Positions 47,265 to 59,390 of a stretch of DNA of 64,000 bases are shown piece after piece; position 1 is the first letter of the stretch, and every line of letters starts with the position of its first letter. Below the pieces are notes generated by a model. The model did not search any database. It was given only the letters and a program-made list of their open reading frames with translations, and was not told where the DNA came from. The position numbers were made by a program, and so were the translations under genes. Location of the stretch: positions 41,993,501 to 42,057,500 of the forward strand of contig JAYKKI010000013.1 of NCBI GenBank assembly GCA_039881145.1, read 5' to 3'. The stretch comes from Druceiella hillmani (lineage: Eukaryota; Arthropoda; Insecta; Lepidoptera; Hepialidae).

Positions 47265-47640
47265 ATATACATAATTCTAGTTGCCAAAAATTGTAGGGAC
47301 ACACTTAAACGTTCATCAGGTGAAGTAGCTTCTTTCGTGCAAGTATCATTTTAGCTACAGAAGCTGCGATTAAGCACAGGAGTTGCAGAGTGCATCAGGT
47401 CAGGCATTCTCAAATGATTACGCAAATCTTCTCTCACTTCACGTAACTCCTCTAGAAAATTCACATCTGATAAACAATCTCTTGTCGTAAGCCAGTTCAT
47501 CATCTTCTTTCATTGTCATTTAAAGTATGATGGGATATAATTTCCCAGATAATACAAAGCTTCCTCTGCCGAAGGCATCGCGTCTTCTACTGAGCTAGCT
47601 TCTTGTGTATCATCAAGTTCACGATCTTTAAAACCGTGAT
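47265..47640 (-). pseudogene. PIF/Harbinger transposase N-terminal fragment (HARBI1-like)
   Basis: The reverse strand reads DVNFLEELREVREDLRNHLRMPD, then SFCS-stop-NDTCTKEATSPDERLSVSLQFLAT. This matches the HARBI1-type order: a Leu/Glu-rich helix ending FLRM, a variable loop, then DTxMREAIxPxERLxVTLRFLATG just before the DDE nuclease. One stop and substituted consensus residues show decay. The catalytic part is absent. It lies 50 bp downstream of a LINE tail, so truncation by insertion is possible. Confidence 0.65.
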
Positions 47641-50220
47641 CTTAATGTTTATGCGTGTATGTTAATCATGCTATATACGTAAACTATCTGTACTAGATAC
47701 ATATTACGGATAAAGTCGTAGAAAAGAATTAACTTAGATGGTGCTAATTACGTTAGCACCAAATGGGTCTTTATTATTCAGCTACTTTGAAAGTGGTTTT
47801 TTTACAAAATATATCTTCCCCTTACACTGCTGTTGTCTCATTATTATATTTTTTTTACGCAGTTTTCAAAAACTCTACGAAAATCATCATTAGGCCATTG
47901 TTTTATTGTATTACATAAAACCTACCTTAAGTGTCTGTAAAAAGGTACATCCAGTTCCGTGATTTGGAAAGTTAAATGTATGCCTACTTCCCAAGCGGGG
48001 TAAAGGCGTTATCCTTTTAAGCAGTTATTTTAGCCAATGGCTGAAGGTAAACAGGTTGGTCTAAAAAAATTAAACGCTTTGAATCGGGTATTAAATAATA
48101 ACTATTTACGTCAGGAGTTATCGTTAAAAACAACTTTTTCAATAAAAAAATTAAATTATTAGTGTAGCTCGAAAACACCTGCATTTGTCTCAAGGATTCC
48201 AAAACTAAGAATAAAAAAAGTAAAAAAATGAATATGATCGTAATAATTTTTTACTGGAAATTTCACTACATTTAAAAATAAAACTGCCAAAAGTAAGTAG
48301 AACTCGTACGCCTAGGATTCCATGATCGGAACATCATGAATTAGAATGATAAAAATACATTATATAATTTTGGATTTGAAAGAGGAAAAAATAAAACTTT
48401 TTCCTTAAAAACTATACATGTCTGAAAATTTGTTGTATTAATTTGTTGAAAGGTACATAACACCATTTTTAAATTTCAACGCATGGTGTGTTCAGGCTTC
48501 ATTTTGAATAAATCAAATAGATTTGGATAAACAAATGTTTCAAAGTGTGTCAATTTTAAGTTGATAGCAATGGTAGTTGCTGAGAAAAAACAACCGTGAC
48601 ATATGGACAAATAAATGCCGAAAGCTGACTAAATACAAAGATTCCGTTTTAACCTTTTAGGAACCTTAAAAATTCAAAGAGAAATTTAAAAAAATAATAC
48701 TATTCTAATATAAAAATAATACTAAAAAAAAATAATACTAATATCTCGAGGTCAATTAATCTCTCCGAAACGTAATAAATTTAAGAGTGAATTAAATGAA
48801 ACAATATAATAAACCCTAATATTAGCTATAAAATCATAAAAAAAACAAAAACTTCATTATGTGAAATTTTTTTTACAAATATATGGTTTATGTTAGAATG
48901 ACGTCACTTAACTTCCAGTTGTCTATAACTTTCTTTTCACAATAAAATACAATTATCTTACATTACGGAAATAAAAAAAATATATATTGATCAATGTTCC
49001 AAAACGATAAGAATTTTCATTATTTAATATAAAATGCATTCAAAAAACATTACAAACGCAATCTCAACCCGCCATCACTTTTCAACAATAGCAACACTGC
49101 TATACAAAATGGCGCATTTCCGCTGTTCATTTGAGCTGTCAAATTGCGCATTTAAAATCCGATATATTCATTTGTTTGCGCTCGAAGTGTTGTAGTAGTA
49201 AATGGCGATATTACGAGCGGATTTACAATAATACCATTGTTAATAATGGAGTCGAGGGCCTGCCAATAGGCAACATGTGTTTTCTTTGTGCCATTTTGGG
49301 GTCCGTTGTTGGGTAAGGGTTCGGGGAATTCAAAAATATGGTTCAGTGGTTTCGATTCATAATATTTTAACTTGAAAATTTAAAGGTTGTTGATGGATCG
49401 TTTCAACGCTAGAAATTTTATAAAGGCTCATAATTTTATAACTATATATTTTCAGTATTATCTGTGTTATATTGAAGCAATTTTTTATATTTGGCAGACG
49501 ATTTATGTACTTCATTATCATAAAAATATTTGCATATGTACCATCACAAAAATACTTTTAGTTTAAAATTAAATGAAATCAAGGAACAAGTGCGCTTTTT
49601 ACCAAAAGTGAATTTATCACTGTCTTCATTTTCTTTTTATTTTAAAGGAAACATACAAAATTGGTTTGTATAGTTACAAATAACGCGACTCCGCTCGCGG
49701 TTTATGTGATTTATCATACAATATATAACAATTTTTTCTTCTCATAGATTATGTTTTTACAGTGAAACATTTGTTACATTTTTTTGTATTGAGTTCATTT
49801 TTTCTTTTATCGTCTATTATTATGAATAAATTGACATTCATTTACACCAAAACAACAGAACATCAGATACTACAGGCGCTTTATTCACATGTTGCCTACC
49901 AGTAATAAATATGTAGGAATATATTTTTGTCGATATGTGCGCTAGCATAATTCATATGTGTGAGCATAACAATTTTGAAATAAAAAGAAATCAAACCGAT
50001 TTCATTCGATATTCGTGAGAAATTTTGAGTCAAATAAATTTTATTTTTTTTTAAAATCTATTACACCTAAATGTTAATGAATTTATGTGAAAAAAATGTA
50101 AGTGTGAGGATCCACAAATTTCGGAGATCAGTTTTAAGATTCGAAAATAAGGTGTATACAAAGTCGTTTATTTTTTGATTCAATAAAACTTATTCCTATT
50201 TTAATTATAAAGTATTCTTT
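47641..50220. other. AT-rich intergenic stretch, one weak exon-like patch
   Basis: No supported gene. 49080-49320 is more balanced in composition and ends in a short hydrophobic open stretch followed by GTAAGG; see findings. Confidence 0.35.
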
Positions 50221-50224
50221 GAAA

Positions 50225-50471
50225 TATTTAAATTATTGATTGCTATATTATTAATTTTATTTAGAACTATTATACTTTCTTAAATCACATTTTTCCATAG
50301 GATTATTATTATTATTACAAACAATTTTAATTCATACTCAATTAATACCTTTTGATATTCTTATATTTTATTTTTAACTATTTTAAGAGGATTATTACTA
50401 ATATTTATTTATGTAGCAAGAATCGCATCAAATTAAATATTTAAATTTCATTTCAATTTACTTATTATACA

Positions 50472-50534
<63 letters not shown>

Positions 50535-50860
50535 CTATTTATAATTATTTTTATATTAAATAATTTATATTGATTAAATCTAAATATTAACAGAGAATTA
50601 TTACATTTTTGAAACAAAATAATTTTTTTTAATAATGAAAATTCAGTTAATATCTCAAAAGTTTATAGTAATCAAAGATATATTTTAACTATAATATCTA
50701 TTATTTATTTATTAATTACTTTATTTGCTATTGTAAAAATCACAAATATTAATTATGGGCTCTTACGATCTAACTAATGATAAACCAATTCGAAAATCTC
50801 ACCCTATTATTAAAATTTCCAACCTCCTTCAAATATGAGATGTGTATTATTAATTCGAAC
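50225..50860 (+). pseudogene. NUMT: nuclear copy of mitochondrial nad6-cob junction
   Basis: With the invertebrate mitochondrial code, about 50279-50370 reads LNHIFPMGLLLLLQTILIHTQ, the insect ND6 LNHPxSMGLxLLxQT block, followed by IFIYVA-IAS near 50405-50430. After an (AT)n expansion, about 50628-50780 reads ENSVNISKVYSNQ ... LFAIVKITNINYGPLRSN and a TAA, the ND6 C-terminus. Starting only a few bases later is KPIRKSHPIIKISN, the start of cytochrome b. Order and orientation match the ancestral insect mitogenome. Frameshifts, in-frame TGA/TAA under the nuclear code and the internal microsatellite show it is a non-functional nuclear insertion. It ends about 15 codons into cob. Confidence 0.9.
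50474..50531. repeat. (AT)n microsatellite inside the NUMT
   Basis: Pure AT run interrupting the nad6-like sequence. Confidence 0.97.
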
Positions 50861-51461
50861 CTGAAAATGCAAATGGAGCTTAATTTTTTTTATTTGTATG
50901 TATGTACATATTGGTGAAAACGCCAAATAAAAATTCGATGGGTTTTCAATAATCGACATTTGTGAAATGCAGACATATTTTCTATTAGGTACCTAACAAA
51001 ATAGCACATAATACTGCAGATAATTAACTGCAGAGAATTAAAACAATACGCAAATAACTTTACCTACCAGGCCTCTATCATTAATTATAAAAATGAGTCG
51101 TGACAAATAGATAAAAATATAATTATGTCCTCAAATAAGGATCTTTGAGGCCTTCGAAACACCTAAAAATCTTATTTAATCAAAAGAAAAATTAAACAAA
51201 AGTGGTGAAGTCGATTTATTAATCCATAGTATAGTATCGTTAATTTTTCGTTTAAACTTAATATTTGTTGCTTCCAAGGCCAACTAAAGGTCTAACAAGA
51301 GTCTTGTACAAGACTCTTGTTAGACCAGTTCTAAAAAATGGTAAATATTAAAAAGGTTGACGAGTTGAAGTTAGTAGTACTTTTAAACCAACAATTTTTT
51401 AAACAAGATTCTGAAAACACGAAAAGACTTTCAGTATCCAATTTATGTAATATAAAATAGG
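50861..51461. other. Intergenic DNA with a perfect 38-bp palindrome
   Basis: 51289-51326 reads GGTCTAACAAGAGTCTTGT followed immediately by its exact complement, with no loop. Nothing else was recognised. Confidence 0.8.
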
Positions 51462-51604
51462 CTCATTTGGTCAATCTGACATTTTAAAATTCTTAGGCAA
51501 CGATCTCTACTCTGTGTGATTGACCACAGACTGTTATGTGTTTTCCATTGACAGTACGAACGTAAACAATGAATCTTTTATTGTTAAACATAAACAATGA
51601 AACT
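51462..51604 (+). repeat. Dispersed repeat family A, copy 3
   Basis: Matches 29890-29990 and the reverse of 345-480 (GACATTTTAAAATTCTTAGGC, CGATCTCTACTCTGTGTG, GACCACAGA). It is followed by GAACGTAAACAATGAATC, also seen at 30328. Confidence 0.8.
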
Positions 51605-52190
51605 TTTAATGTACTTGACGCTTCTACTTATTCCGTGCCTCTTGCCTTTATTTGGTGTCGGCCTTCCTCGTATTCCGGCGCCAAGTCGACGATCTTGGGT
51701 TGTCCCTAAATTTAAGTTTGCCCGCGCCAGATCTTTGGCAACGGTTATCCGCCACGTGGCCTGTGGTCTTCCTCTACCCTTTTTTGTGTCCGGGATTTTA
51801 CAGCGTTACATTCGTCCCGTTTCATCAGATACCCGTACCGTCGTAAACGACTTTCCACCACCTTATTTACTGTGGGTGCAACCTTGAAAGGTCCTCTAAT
51901 GTACTCGTTCCGTACTTTATCAAGTCTTCATAGCATTTACATATCGTTTGTTTGCATTTTTTGTTTATACTGTTTTTTGACGGCCCAACATTCTGCACCA
52001 TACATCATAGCTGGCCTTACAGCTCTTTTGTACATTTTACCTTTTAGTTGTATTGGCATCTTTGGGTCGCAGAGTACGCCGGAGAGCATTTTTCATTTTT
52101 GCCAAGCAGCATTTACCCTATGTGTAACGTCCGCATGGACACCGGCGTCCGCACTCAGCATTGACCCCAGATTATTTTTAATGCACTTGT
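51605..52190 (-). pseudogene. RTE-like LINE ORF2 C-terminal fragment, inserted in a repeat
   Basis: The reverse strand reads LGSMLSADAGVHADVTHRVNAAW, then LSGVLCDPKMPIQLKGKMYK, AVRPAMMYGAECWAVKK, LDKVRNEYIRGPFKVAPTVNKVVESRL and YGYLMKRDE, in the order of the C-terminal half of insect RTE/endonuclease-reverse transcriptase polyproteins. Several frame changes and stops. The flanks (GAACGTAAACAATGAA before; TTTTAATGCACTTGTAATATATAA after) are adjacent at 30330-30370, so the LINE piece interrupts dispersed repeat A/B. Confidence 0.8.
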
Positions 52191-52350
52191 AATATATAAT
52201 TTAATACATTTGTAACATATATCACGTATAAATTTTAACCTTCTGCACTCCTTCTCCACATAAACTTTAACTATGCCAAATCTCACACTCCTTCGTGCGC
52301 GCGATATACTTAAAAGGGTGTAGAGAGATTTTTCTAAACGTATTGATATA
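52175..52350 (+). repeat. Dispersed repeat family B, copy 2
   Basis: Matches 30340-30500 in order. It ends in TTTTTCTAAACGTATTGATATATAGAT, resembling one unit of the 54-bp array. Confidence 0.8.
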
Positions 52351-52850
52351 TAGATGCCATCGGTATACTTTTCAGCGGTCAGTCTAGTATCAAACTGTGA
52401 TTCGCCAAGTTGTTTCACATACATCGAAAACAAAAAAATTATTTAATTCCAAATTTTTACATTAAAATATTTTAAAGAAATATTTTTATATTTTTTTATT
52501 TTGTGAAATAATAAAATCTATTACTATGTCTAATTTCTAGTTAAATAGTTTCTGTGAAAATCGATATAAGTGATGGTGTAAGGGTTCTTTTTTGCAAGGT
52601 TCCGTAATACTTCCGTCTGTCATACCCTCATACCTTTTATGGACTTAGATTTATGTGCACTAAATTTTGCAGGTATATTTAGTTGTTAAATTTCATAGCA
52701 TTTTCATATATTTTAAAGGCGGCGTGTCCCGTTTATCCCCAGCAGTAAACTCGGCACCAAAATACCTGGCACCAAGTTACTGACAGTAATTTTGTTTTAT
52801 TATTCTAATATCGAATATATTTGGCGTTAATTTTGTAGAAATCTATTATT
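52351..52850. other. Intergenic DNA, nothing recognised
   Basis: The last 40 bases (GAATATATTTGGCGTTAATT) are the left flank shared with other foldback copies. Confidence 0.4.
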
Positions 52851-53096
52851 CACGATTAAATGAAACTACGTGATGTAGTATTATTTCTACTTTCTTTAAG
52901 TTCTTTACCACGACCTAGGTTTCGTTGTATTACATCTTCAGTTGGGCTATTTGCAAAGATATGTATAAAGATATGATATATAAGGCTGTTAGCAATCTTT
53001 GTTAACAGCCCACCTGAAGATGTTGTAATACAACGAAACCTAGGTCGTGGTAAAGAACTTAAGAAAGTAGAAGTAATACTACATCACGTAGTTTCC
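52851..53096. mobile_element. Palindromic foldback element, compact copy
   Basis: Left arm CACGATTAAATGAAACTACG ... ACATCTTCAGTTGGGC; the right arm is its complement ending ACATCACGTAGTTTCC; the spacer of about 45 bp is AT-rich. Right terminal bases have diverged beyond GTAGTTTCC. Confidence 0.88.
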
Positions 53097-53814
53097 TTTT
53101 CTCGTTTATTTTTCTCGTTTAAGCGCTTCCTTTGATTTGTTTTAACGGATTCGTTATTATCGTTATTTGAGACGAGATTTATTTTTTTTTCTAATTCCAG
53201 TGCATAACTTTTTTATTAAACGTATATTGCACACAAATTATCATACTTTTAAGGTTTTGTACACCTGCCATTATATAATATTATTATAAAATTTAGTAAA
53301 TAGGTTACTTATTTACCAATTCACAAATAAAAAAAAAACAAAAATTAAATTTGTTAACATAATAATTTTTCAATTTTAAATTTATGATTTTTGTACTTTT
53401 TTTTTGCTTGCGCCTTAAGAACTACATTCATTTCAAACTTCAAGATTCTAGGTCACACTCTACAGCTTCGGCGAGCGAGTCAATTAATCAGTGTCAACGT
53501 ACGTTATGTTGAAAAGAGCGTACCTTTTTAAGGCATTGAGTTAAAAGCTTGATCTTTTTACGGGATTATTAATTCGTATATATTCATAAAACGAGTGTGC
53601 TTTAGACCACACGACTGAAGTAAAACTTCAAATTCACAAAATATGAACTTTAAAATGAATTTACAATTTTATTCACTTTAAACGTAGAATATTTAATGTA
53701 TTGAACAAAATAATAATTTATAAAATTATTCAAGGACGAAATGAAATTACAAAATAATCAAAAAATCACTGTTCGCGTAACGCTAGCAAACTCGCATGTA
53801 TATATATATAAATA

Positions 53815-53861
<47 letters not shown>

Positions 53862-54115
53862 CATGCACTGGCTATAAGAGGAAGAAAGAAAGAAAATGTG
53901 TGCTCGCACCTCTCTCTCTTGTCCCCTACAGTAATATACGAAACGTAATTCTTTCTCTCTTTCTGTCTTCACTAACTTATATATTCCTCTCAACTTCCGT
54001 TCGCCTCGCCCGATCACACTTTTCGTAACGCTCTCGTCACGCATTCACCAGCTTACTTCCCAAGTCAAGCGTGCGTAAAGAAGTTTTACTTCAATTAATA
54101 TATTAAGATATTTTA
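53097..54115. other. Intergenic DNA with (AT)n at 53806-53858
   Basis: Contains the motif GCGTAAAGAAGTTTTACTTC at about 54073-54092, with relatives at 10188, 28360 (reverse), 29540 and 57615. No gene. Confidence 0.5.
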
Positions 54116-55270
54116 GTGGCACATTTAATCTTTTACTACAATATATGTAAAGCTTTACACGAATGTAAAATACTATTAGAAACAATAGACCTTATTCAGG
54201 ATATCTACGAGAAAAACACTAGCAGAGTGAAACTAGACCAAATCGGCCCTGGAATAGATATTTGCCGAGGTGTAAGACAAGGCGACCCCTTGTCCAATAA
54301 ATTATTTATAGCTGTTTTACAAGATATCAAAAAGCAACTTAACTGATAAAATAAAGGCATAAATATTAAAGGAAGCTATCTTAACAACCTACGTTCGCAG
54401 ACGACATTGTATTGTTCTCAGAAACCGTGTCACAACTTGAAGAAATGATCAACGATCATCCTTTGAGGTGGTGCGGTCACCACGTCAGTCGGTTAAGATA
54501 TTGGACTCTAGTCCATTAAACACCGAAAAAACTAAAATCATGGCCAACAAAGCTCAGAGACCCATATTCGTGGAAAGTCAGCAGTTGGAGTACGTCCAGG
54601 AATGCATATATTTAGGTAAACAACTATCTTTCTCAAAATCCAGACACCGTGACGAATTAAGGACACGAGTGAACATGACATGGAATAAGTTCTGGGTACA
54701 TAAAAAGGCTTTAAAATCTGATCTACCTTAAAACTATAAAAGAAGGTAGTAGATTCATGCTTCCTACCATGCATCTCGTACGCAAGCTAAATCTGGATCT
54801 ATAATATCTACACGATAAGAAAAATTGAAAAGTGTCAGAGGGCCATGGAAAAAAATATTCTCAATCTGAAACTAAGAGACAAAAAACGACACAATAAGAG
54901 AAAAGACAAAAATTATCGATGCTTTAACATAATCCAAAAAACTCAAATTGAAGTTGGCCGGTCACGTTGCACGTCAAGACAAAGAGAGATGAACTAGGAG
55001 AATTACAACATGGACTGGCCCTCCCGGTAAAAGGAAAAGAGGTCGCCCTTTGGAAAAATGGGAGGACGAACTCATAAAGTTTACAAATAACGACTGAATA
55101 AGAACAGCCCAAGACAAGAAAAGATGGAGAGAGATGGAGGAGGCCTACACTCGTAGAGAGGTCCTTAATATATAACTATCTTAAAGCATAACGTACAATA
55201 TAAAATAGTATTAATTATTAAGGAAATAAAAGCCTATAATAATAATAATAATAATAATGATAATAATTTT
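54116..55270 (+). pseudogene. 5'-truncated LINE: RT domain to 3' tail
   Basis: The RT palm begins DLIQDIYEKNTSRVKL and GIDICRGVRQGDPLSNKLFI (54190-54320). FADDIVLFSETVSQLEEM from 54393 retains the catalytic ADD. Next are EKTKIMANK, QQLEYVQECIYLGKQLSF, LAGHVARQDKER and GKRKRGRPLEKWEDELIKF ... AQDKKRWREMEEAY, the standard C-terminal order of insect endonuclease/reverse transcriptase LINEs. The body ends near 55172, followed by a short UTR and an (AAT)n tail at 55239-55265. At least four frame breaks occur and the endonuclease part is missing. This is the best-preserved LINE in the window. Confidence 0.9.
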
Positions 55271-55359
55271 ATTATTTAATATTAAACCAGACGCGCATCA
55301 ATATTTTCACCAAACAATGTTACACCAAGCAAATGGATTTTTATATTATTTTATCTGGA

Positions 55360-55560
55360 TGATGTAAGTGTCAAGTTAGCTCGCAATGATATTCTTTGCT
55401 TACGTCATCTTTTGTATTTATTTCAATTACTTTTTTTTCACGGCAACACCAGAAACATGGACGAGTTCTCCGAGATCATCCGTCATCTTCAATTTGATTC
55501 AAATAGGAGCGAGCTTGAACGTTCGTCATTTGAATCTTACATTGTTACATCAGGCAAATG
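55360..55560. repeat. 230-bp repeat family G, unit 1
   Basis: GCAATGATATTCTTTGCTTACGTCATC, ACGGCAACACCAGAAACATGG, GACGAGTTCTCCGAGATCAT and ACATTGTTACATCAGGCAAATG recur at 56220-56415 and 56455-56630, and partly at 56655-56760. Confidence 0.85.
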
Positions 55561-56050
55561 AATTTTTTTTATATATATGCAAAAAAACTACACCACTTAC
55601 CAAGTCAGAGTGTGCTAATCAGTTCTGGAGATGAACAATGGAGCTCCTTAACGAATGTTAGTAAATCAACCGTAATTAAAGACATTTTCTACTAGTAGTT
55701 GTTACTTTGCCAAATAACTACACCGCCAACCAGGTTATAGTCTGTTGAAGAATTCTGGAGATGAACAATGGAACTCCTCAACGGATGGCAGTAAATTGAA
55801 GTGGATTCAAGATATTTGCTACTGGTAGTTTTTATTTTGCAAAATAACTACACTATCTATCATGTCACAATCTGATGTTGCGGTCTGGAGATGAAAAATG
55901 GAATTCCTTATCGGATGGTAATAAATCAAATGTAATTCAATGTATTTTCCTAATTGTAATTTTTACTTTGCAAAATAACTGCACTACCAACCAAGTCAGG
56001 GTGTAATGATGAGATTTGTAGATGAATAATGCAATTATTTACCGTATGTA
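55560..56050. repeat. 130-bp minisatellite (family M128, array 2)
   Basis: GGAGATGAACAATGGA-CTCCT-AACGGATG recurs at 55645, 55775 and 55905, with a diverged unit near 56034. Same unit as 9560-10160. Confidence 0.9.
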
Positions 56051-56250
56051 AGTAACAAGTTCGGACGCAATAAGGTTCTTTGCTTGCGTCATCGTTTGTA
56101 TTTATTTCGGACGCAATAAGGTTCTTTGCTTGTTCGGACGCAATAAGGTTCTTTGCTTGTTTCGGATGCAATAAGGTTCTTTGCTTGTATTTATTTCGGA
56201 CGCAATAAGGTTCTTTGCTTGTTCGGAGTTCGGACGCAATAAGGTTCTTT
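56051..56250. repeat. Short tandem expansion of TTCGGACGCAATAAGGTTCT
   Basis: The block, usually with TTGCTTG after it, occurs six times at uneven spacing. It is the first part of repeat G expanded locally. Confidence 0.9.
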
Positions 56251-56770
56251 GCTTGCATCATCGTTTGTATTTATTTCAATTAATATTTCTTCACGGCAAC
56301 GCTAGAAACATAGACGAGTTCTCCGAGCTCATCCGTCATCTTCAATTTGATCCAAACGGGAGCGAGCTTGAAATTTCGTCATTTTAATCTCACATTGTTA
56401 CGTCAGGCAAATGAATTTTCATTTCTTTATATATGTATTATGTAAGTTACAAGTTCGGACGCAATAAGGTGCGTTGCTTGCGTCATCGTTTGTATTTATT
56501 TCAGTTAATATTTCTTCACGGCAACGCTAGAAACATAGGCGAGTTGTCCGAGCTCGTCCGTCATTTTCAATTTGATCCAAACAGGAGCAATCGTCATTTT
56601 AATCTCACATTGTTATATCAGGCAAATGCATTGTCATTTCTTTTTATCTGTTTGACGTAAGTATCAAGCCGGAACGCAATGATGTTCTTTGCTTGCATCA
56701 TCGTTTGTATTATATCTATATACTATCTCTTTATAGGAAAGCCAGAAACATAGAGAGTTTGGTTTGATTT
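56220..56770. repeat. 230-bp repeat family G, units 2-4
   Basis: Two full copies and one truncated copy of the unit described at 55360. Small frames (68 and 75 codons) in successive copies translate alike because of the repeat and are not genes. Confidence 0.85.
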
Positions 56771-59172
56771 AAAAAGGCAGGTGGTATTTTCAGCATTTTT
56801 TACATTAAGAAAATGCCTTCAAGGAAAATGTACTGGAAAACATTTTCTCTTTATAAAGAGGGTTTATTAAGTCACAAAGACTTGATAAGTTCAAACAGAA
56901 CTCACACACCGTGGTTTCCGTATCCATCACATTATAAATTGCAATGTTAAAATTACAATACTCTACCAATATATGCAAATCTGAATGACTATTTTCTGTG
57001 CATTAACGATTTCGAAAGGAAAAAAATTAAAATTTTCATTTTTTTCTCAAAAACTGCGAATATTAAACTTTGGTTTCCCATAATATATACAAAACTTTCA
57101 ATCAGTCTGAATTATTTTAGATTTTTCAGCCTGCAAATTTTGGAGATAAGATTGGGAAGCGTTGTTATTTTCTGCATATTACTGGTCCTAGTTAAAAATT
57201 AGATGATTTAAAATTAAAAGAAAAATAGTTTTGGAATTTGGAAACAAATTCCTATCAAGTTATATCGCTCTTGATCTCGTCTTCCACTTTTAAATTTCAA
57301 TTCCAATTCATTGAATAGATGTGAACAAGCAAATTCAAAAACTTCTGTGACAAATTCAAGTTAATAAGACTATTTCTTATTTCTAAAATTCCTCTTACTT
57401 TAAACTCTACATTTAAAAAAAGATTATAGTCTATAAATCATCACTATATGATTTATCACAGCCCACCTGAATATGTTGTAATACAACGAAACCTAGGTCG
57501 TGATAAAGAACTTAAATGCTTAAACGATGCAAAGTAGAGAGGTTTCGACTACAATGACCAATGTTCCTTGGTGAACGTAGCAGAAGGGTTTAGTGATCGC
57601 ATGGAAGAGAGTAGCGTAAAGAAGATAGTTTTACTCAGATGAAAACTTAGGTACATTGTATTATTTTTGTGTTGTACTTCGACATTCTAATTGATTTATG
57701 GCTTGAATTGACAAATATATTACAGATAATTCCAAAAATCACGTCCAATTCTCAGTTTTTATTAATCACCATTTTGAAGTCGGCTGAATTGCCTATATAA
57801 AACACTATTCGATACCATCACCATGAGAAAATTTTAAATTATGAAGATGTCATCTGCTCTCCATAAAAGTTATTTTATTTATATTTATATTCTTAAATTA
57901 GTCGCTGAAAAAATAGCAATGTCCTTCGAACAGGCAGAAGCCGAAGTCTCATCATAAGGGTTCCGTTTTGACCTTTTAGGTACTGAACCCTAAAATATTT
58001 GGTTTAATTCTTATTGCACAGGTAGTACCATAAGCTTTAATTTGCGCGTCAAATCTGATACATTCTACCGAATATTCGTCTATTCGGGGCTTTTGAGAAT
58101 ATTAAATATTTAGTTTAAGACCGTATATATTATGCCTTGAAATTCCAATTATTAGGTAGGTAGGTAGGTAAGTATTTTAAAAAAAAAACATGAAATTTAA
58201 AGTGAAACATAATAAAATATTAAAACAAAATAGATTAAACATTAAAATAAGTTTCTTAATAAAAAGTTACAAATCAATCGTTTTGACTTACAAGAACTGC
58301 AAGTATTTTAAAAAAATATTAAATTTAAATGGAAACCTATTAAAATGGACCCCATTGACTATAAGGTAGATGTGAAACTTCTAGAAAAGTTTCATTCCTT
58401 TGTATTAAACATTATTGAATACATTAGAAAATCAAATACAGTTATTGACATGAACTTTAGTAATATTTATGTCTATTAGACGTGAACGTCAAATAGACTC
58501 CAAAATTATTAAAGTTTCATGTTAACAACTGTATAATCAGGTTTAACACTAAAAATAAACTATAATTTTACTAATAGTTACTTATAATATTACAGTTTAT
58601 TAATTTTATACAATTTACACCTGCGTAATATTTTTAAAAATGCCACAAATCATCTTCATCAATTAAGACGTTTACGTAAAAAATAACGTTTAAATTTGTT
58701 ATGTATGATGGTTTTCGATCTTTAAAAACTTATTGCCAATACTCTTATAATTCTTACGTTAGATGACGTTAGAAGAGCATTATATACAGATGAAATGCTG
58801 TGGAATGACTCACTGACATAAAAAAAATATTAAAATATGTATTTATGCAGCCTTAACATATGCCATCCACATTTGCATAAGACGTATGCCCACGTCTGTC
58901 GAGTCAGATTAATTTTTTGAAATTGTTATGTTTATTTTCCATCTTTTAAAAATAGATGCTACCAATGTAAAAGTTCATATGGCTGATATAATGAAGTGGT
59001 GAAAAATTGGATAATATTAAAAAGCTTGAAAGGAGGTTTGGCGGAAAATCCAGCAAGTGTAAATTTCAAAACGAAATTTTACACAGGGTAAAAGAAACAT
59101 TGGTGTCGACGTGATTCCCACAACAAACACAGATAACAATTTCAGTTATCATAAAAATAAACAGGCAACGTA
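56771..59172. other. Intergenic DNA with a solo foldback arm and a hairpin
   Basis: 57462-57516 is a lone fragment of the foldback arm (AGCCCACCTGAATATGTTGT, CAACGAAACCTAGGTCGTG). 57957-57993 forms a hairpin AGGGTTC ... GAACCCT with intervening CGTTTTGACCTTTTAGG, a type of repeat end seen widely in insects. TAGG repeats lie at 58154-58170. No gene. Confidence 0.6.
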
Positions 59173-59390
59173 ATGCACAAATATAAATTATGGAATAAAC
59201 TGAATTCTGACATCAGACTTTCATCGTCACTTCTAGCCTTCAAAAGCCCTCTGAAAATTTATACCTTCCTTAACTTTAGTTTAAAAATTCTATTCCTGCA
59301 TAGTATCTCACTTCCTTTAATTCTTTTCATTACTCATCATCCATCCATCACCTCAATCCAGGTCTAAAACTCCATCAGACTTATTAAATT
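59173..59390 (+). pseudogene. CR1/Jockey-like LINE ORF2 C-terminus
   Basis: 64 codons reading YKLWNKLNSDIRLSSSLLAF then KSPLKIY, matching the LWNxLPxDIRxxxSxxxFKxxLK motif that ends CR1/Jockey ORF2, followed by a stop and a T-rich UTR. Similar to the tail at 8130-8300. Confidence 0.7.
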
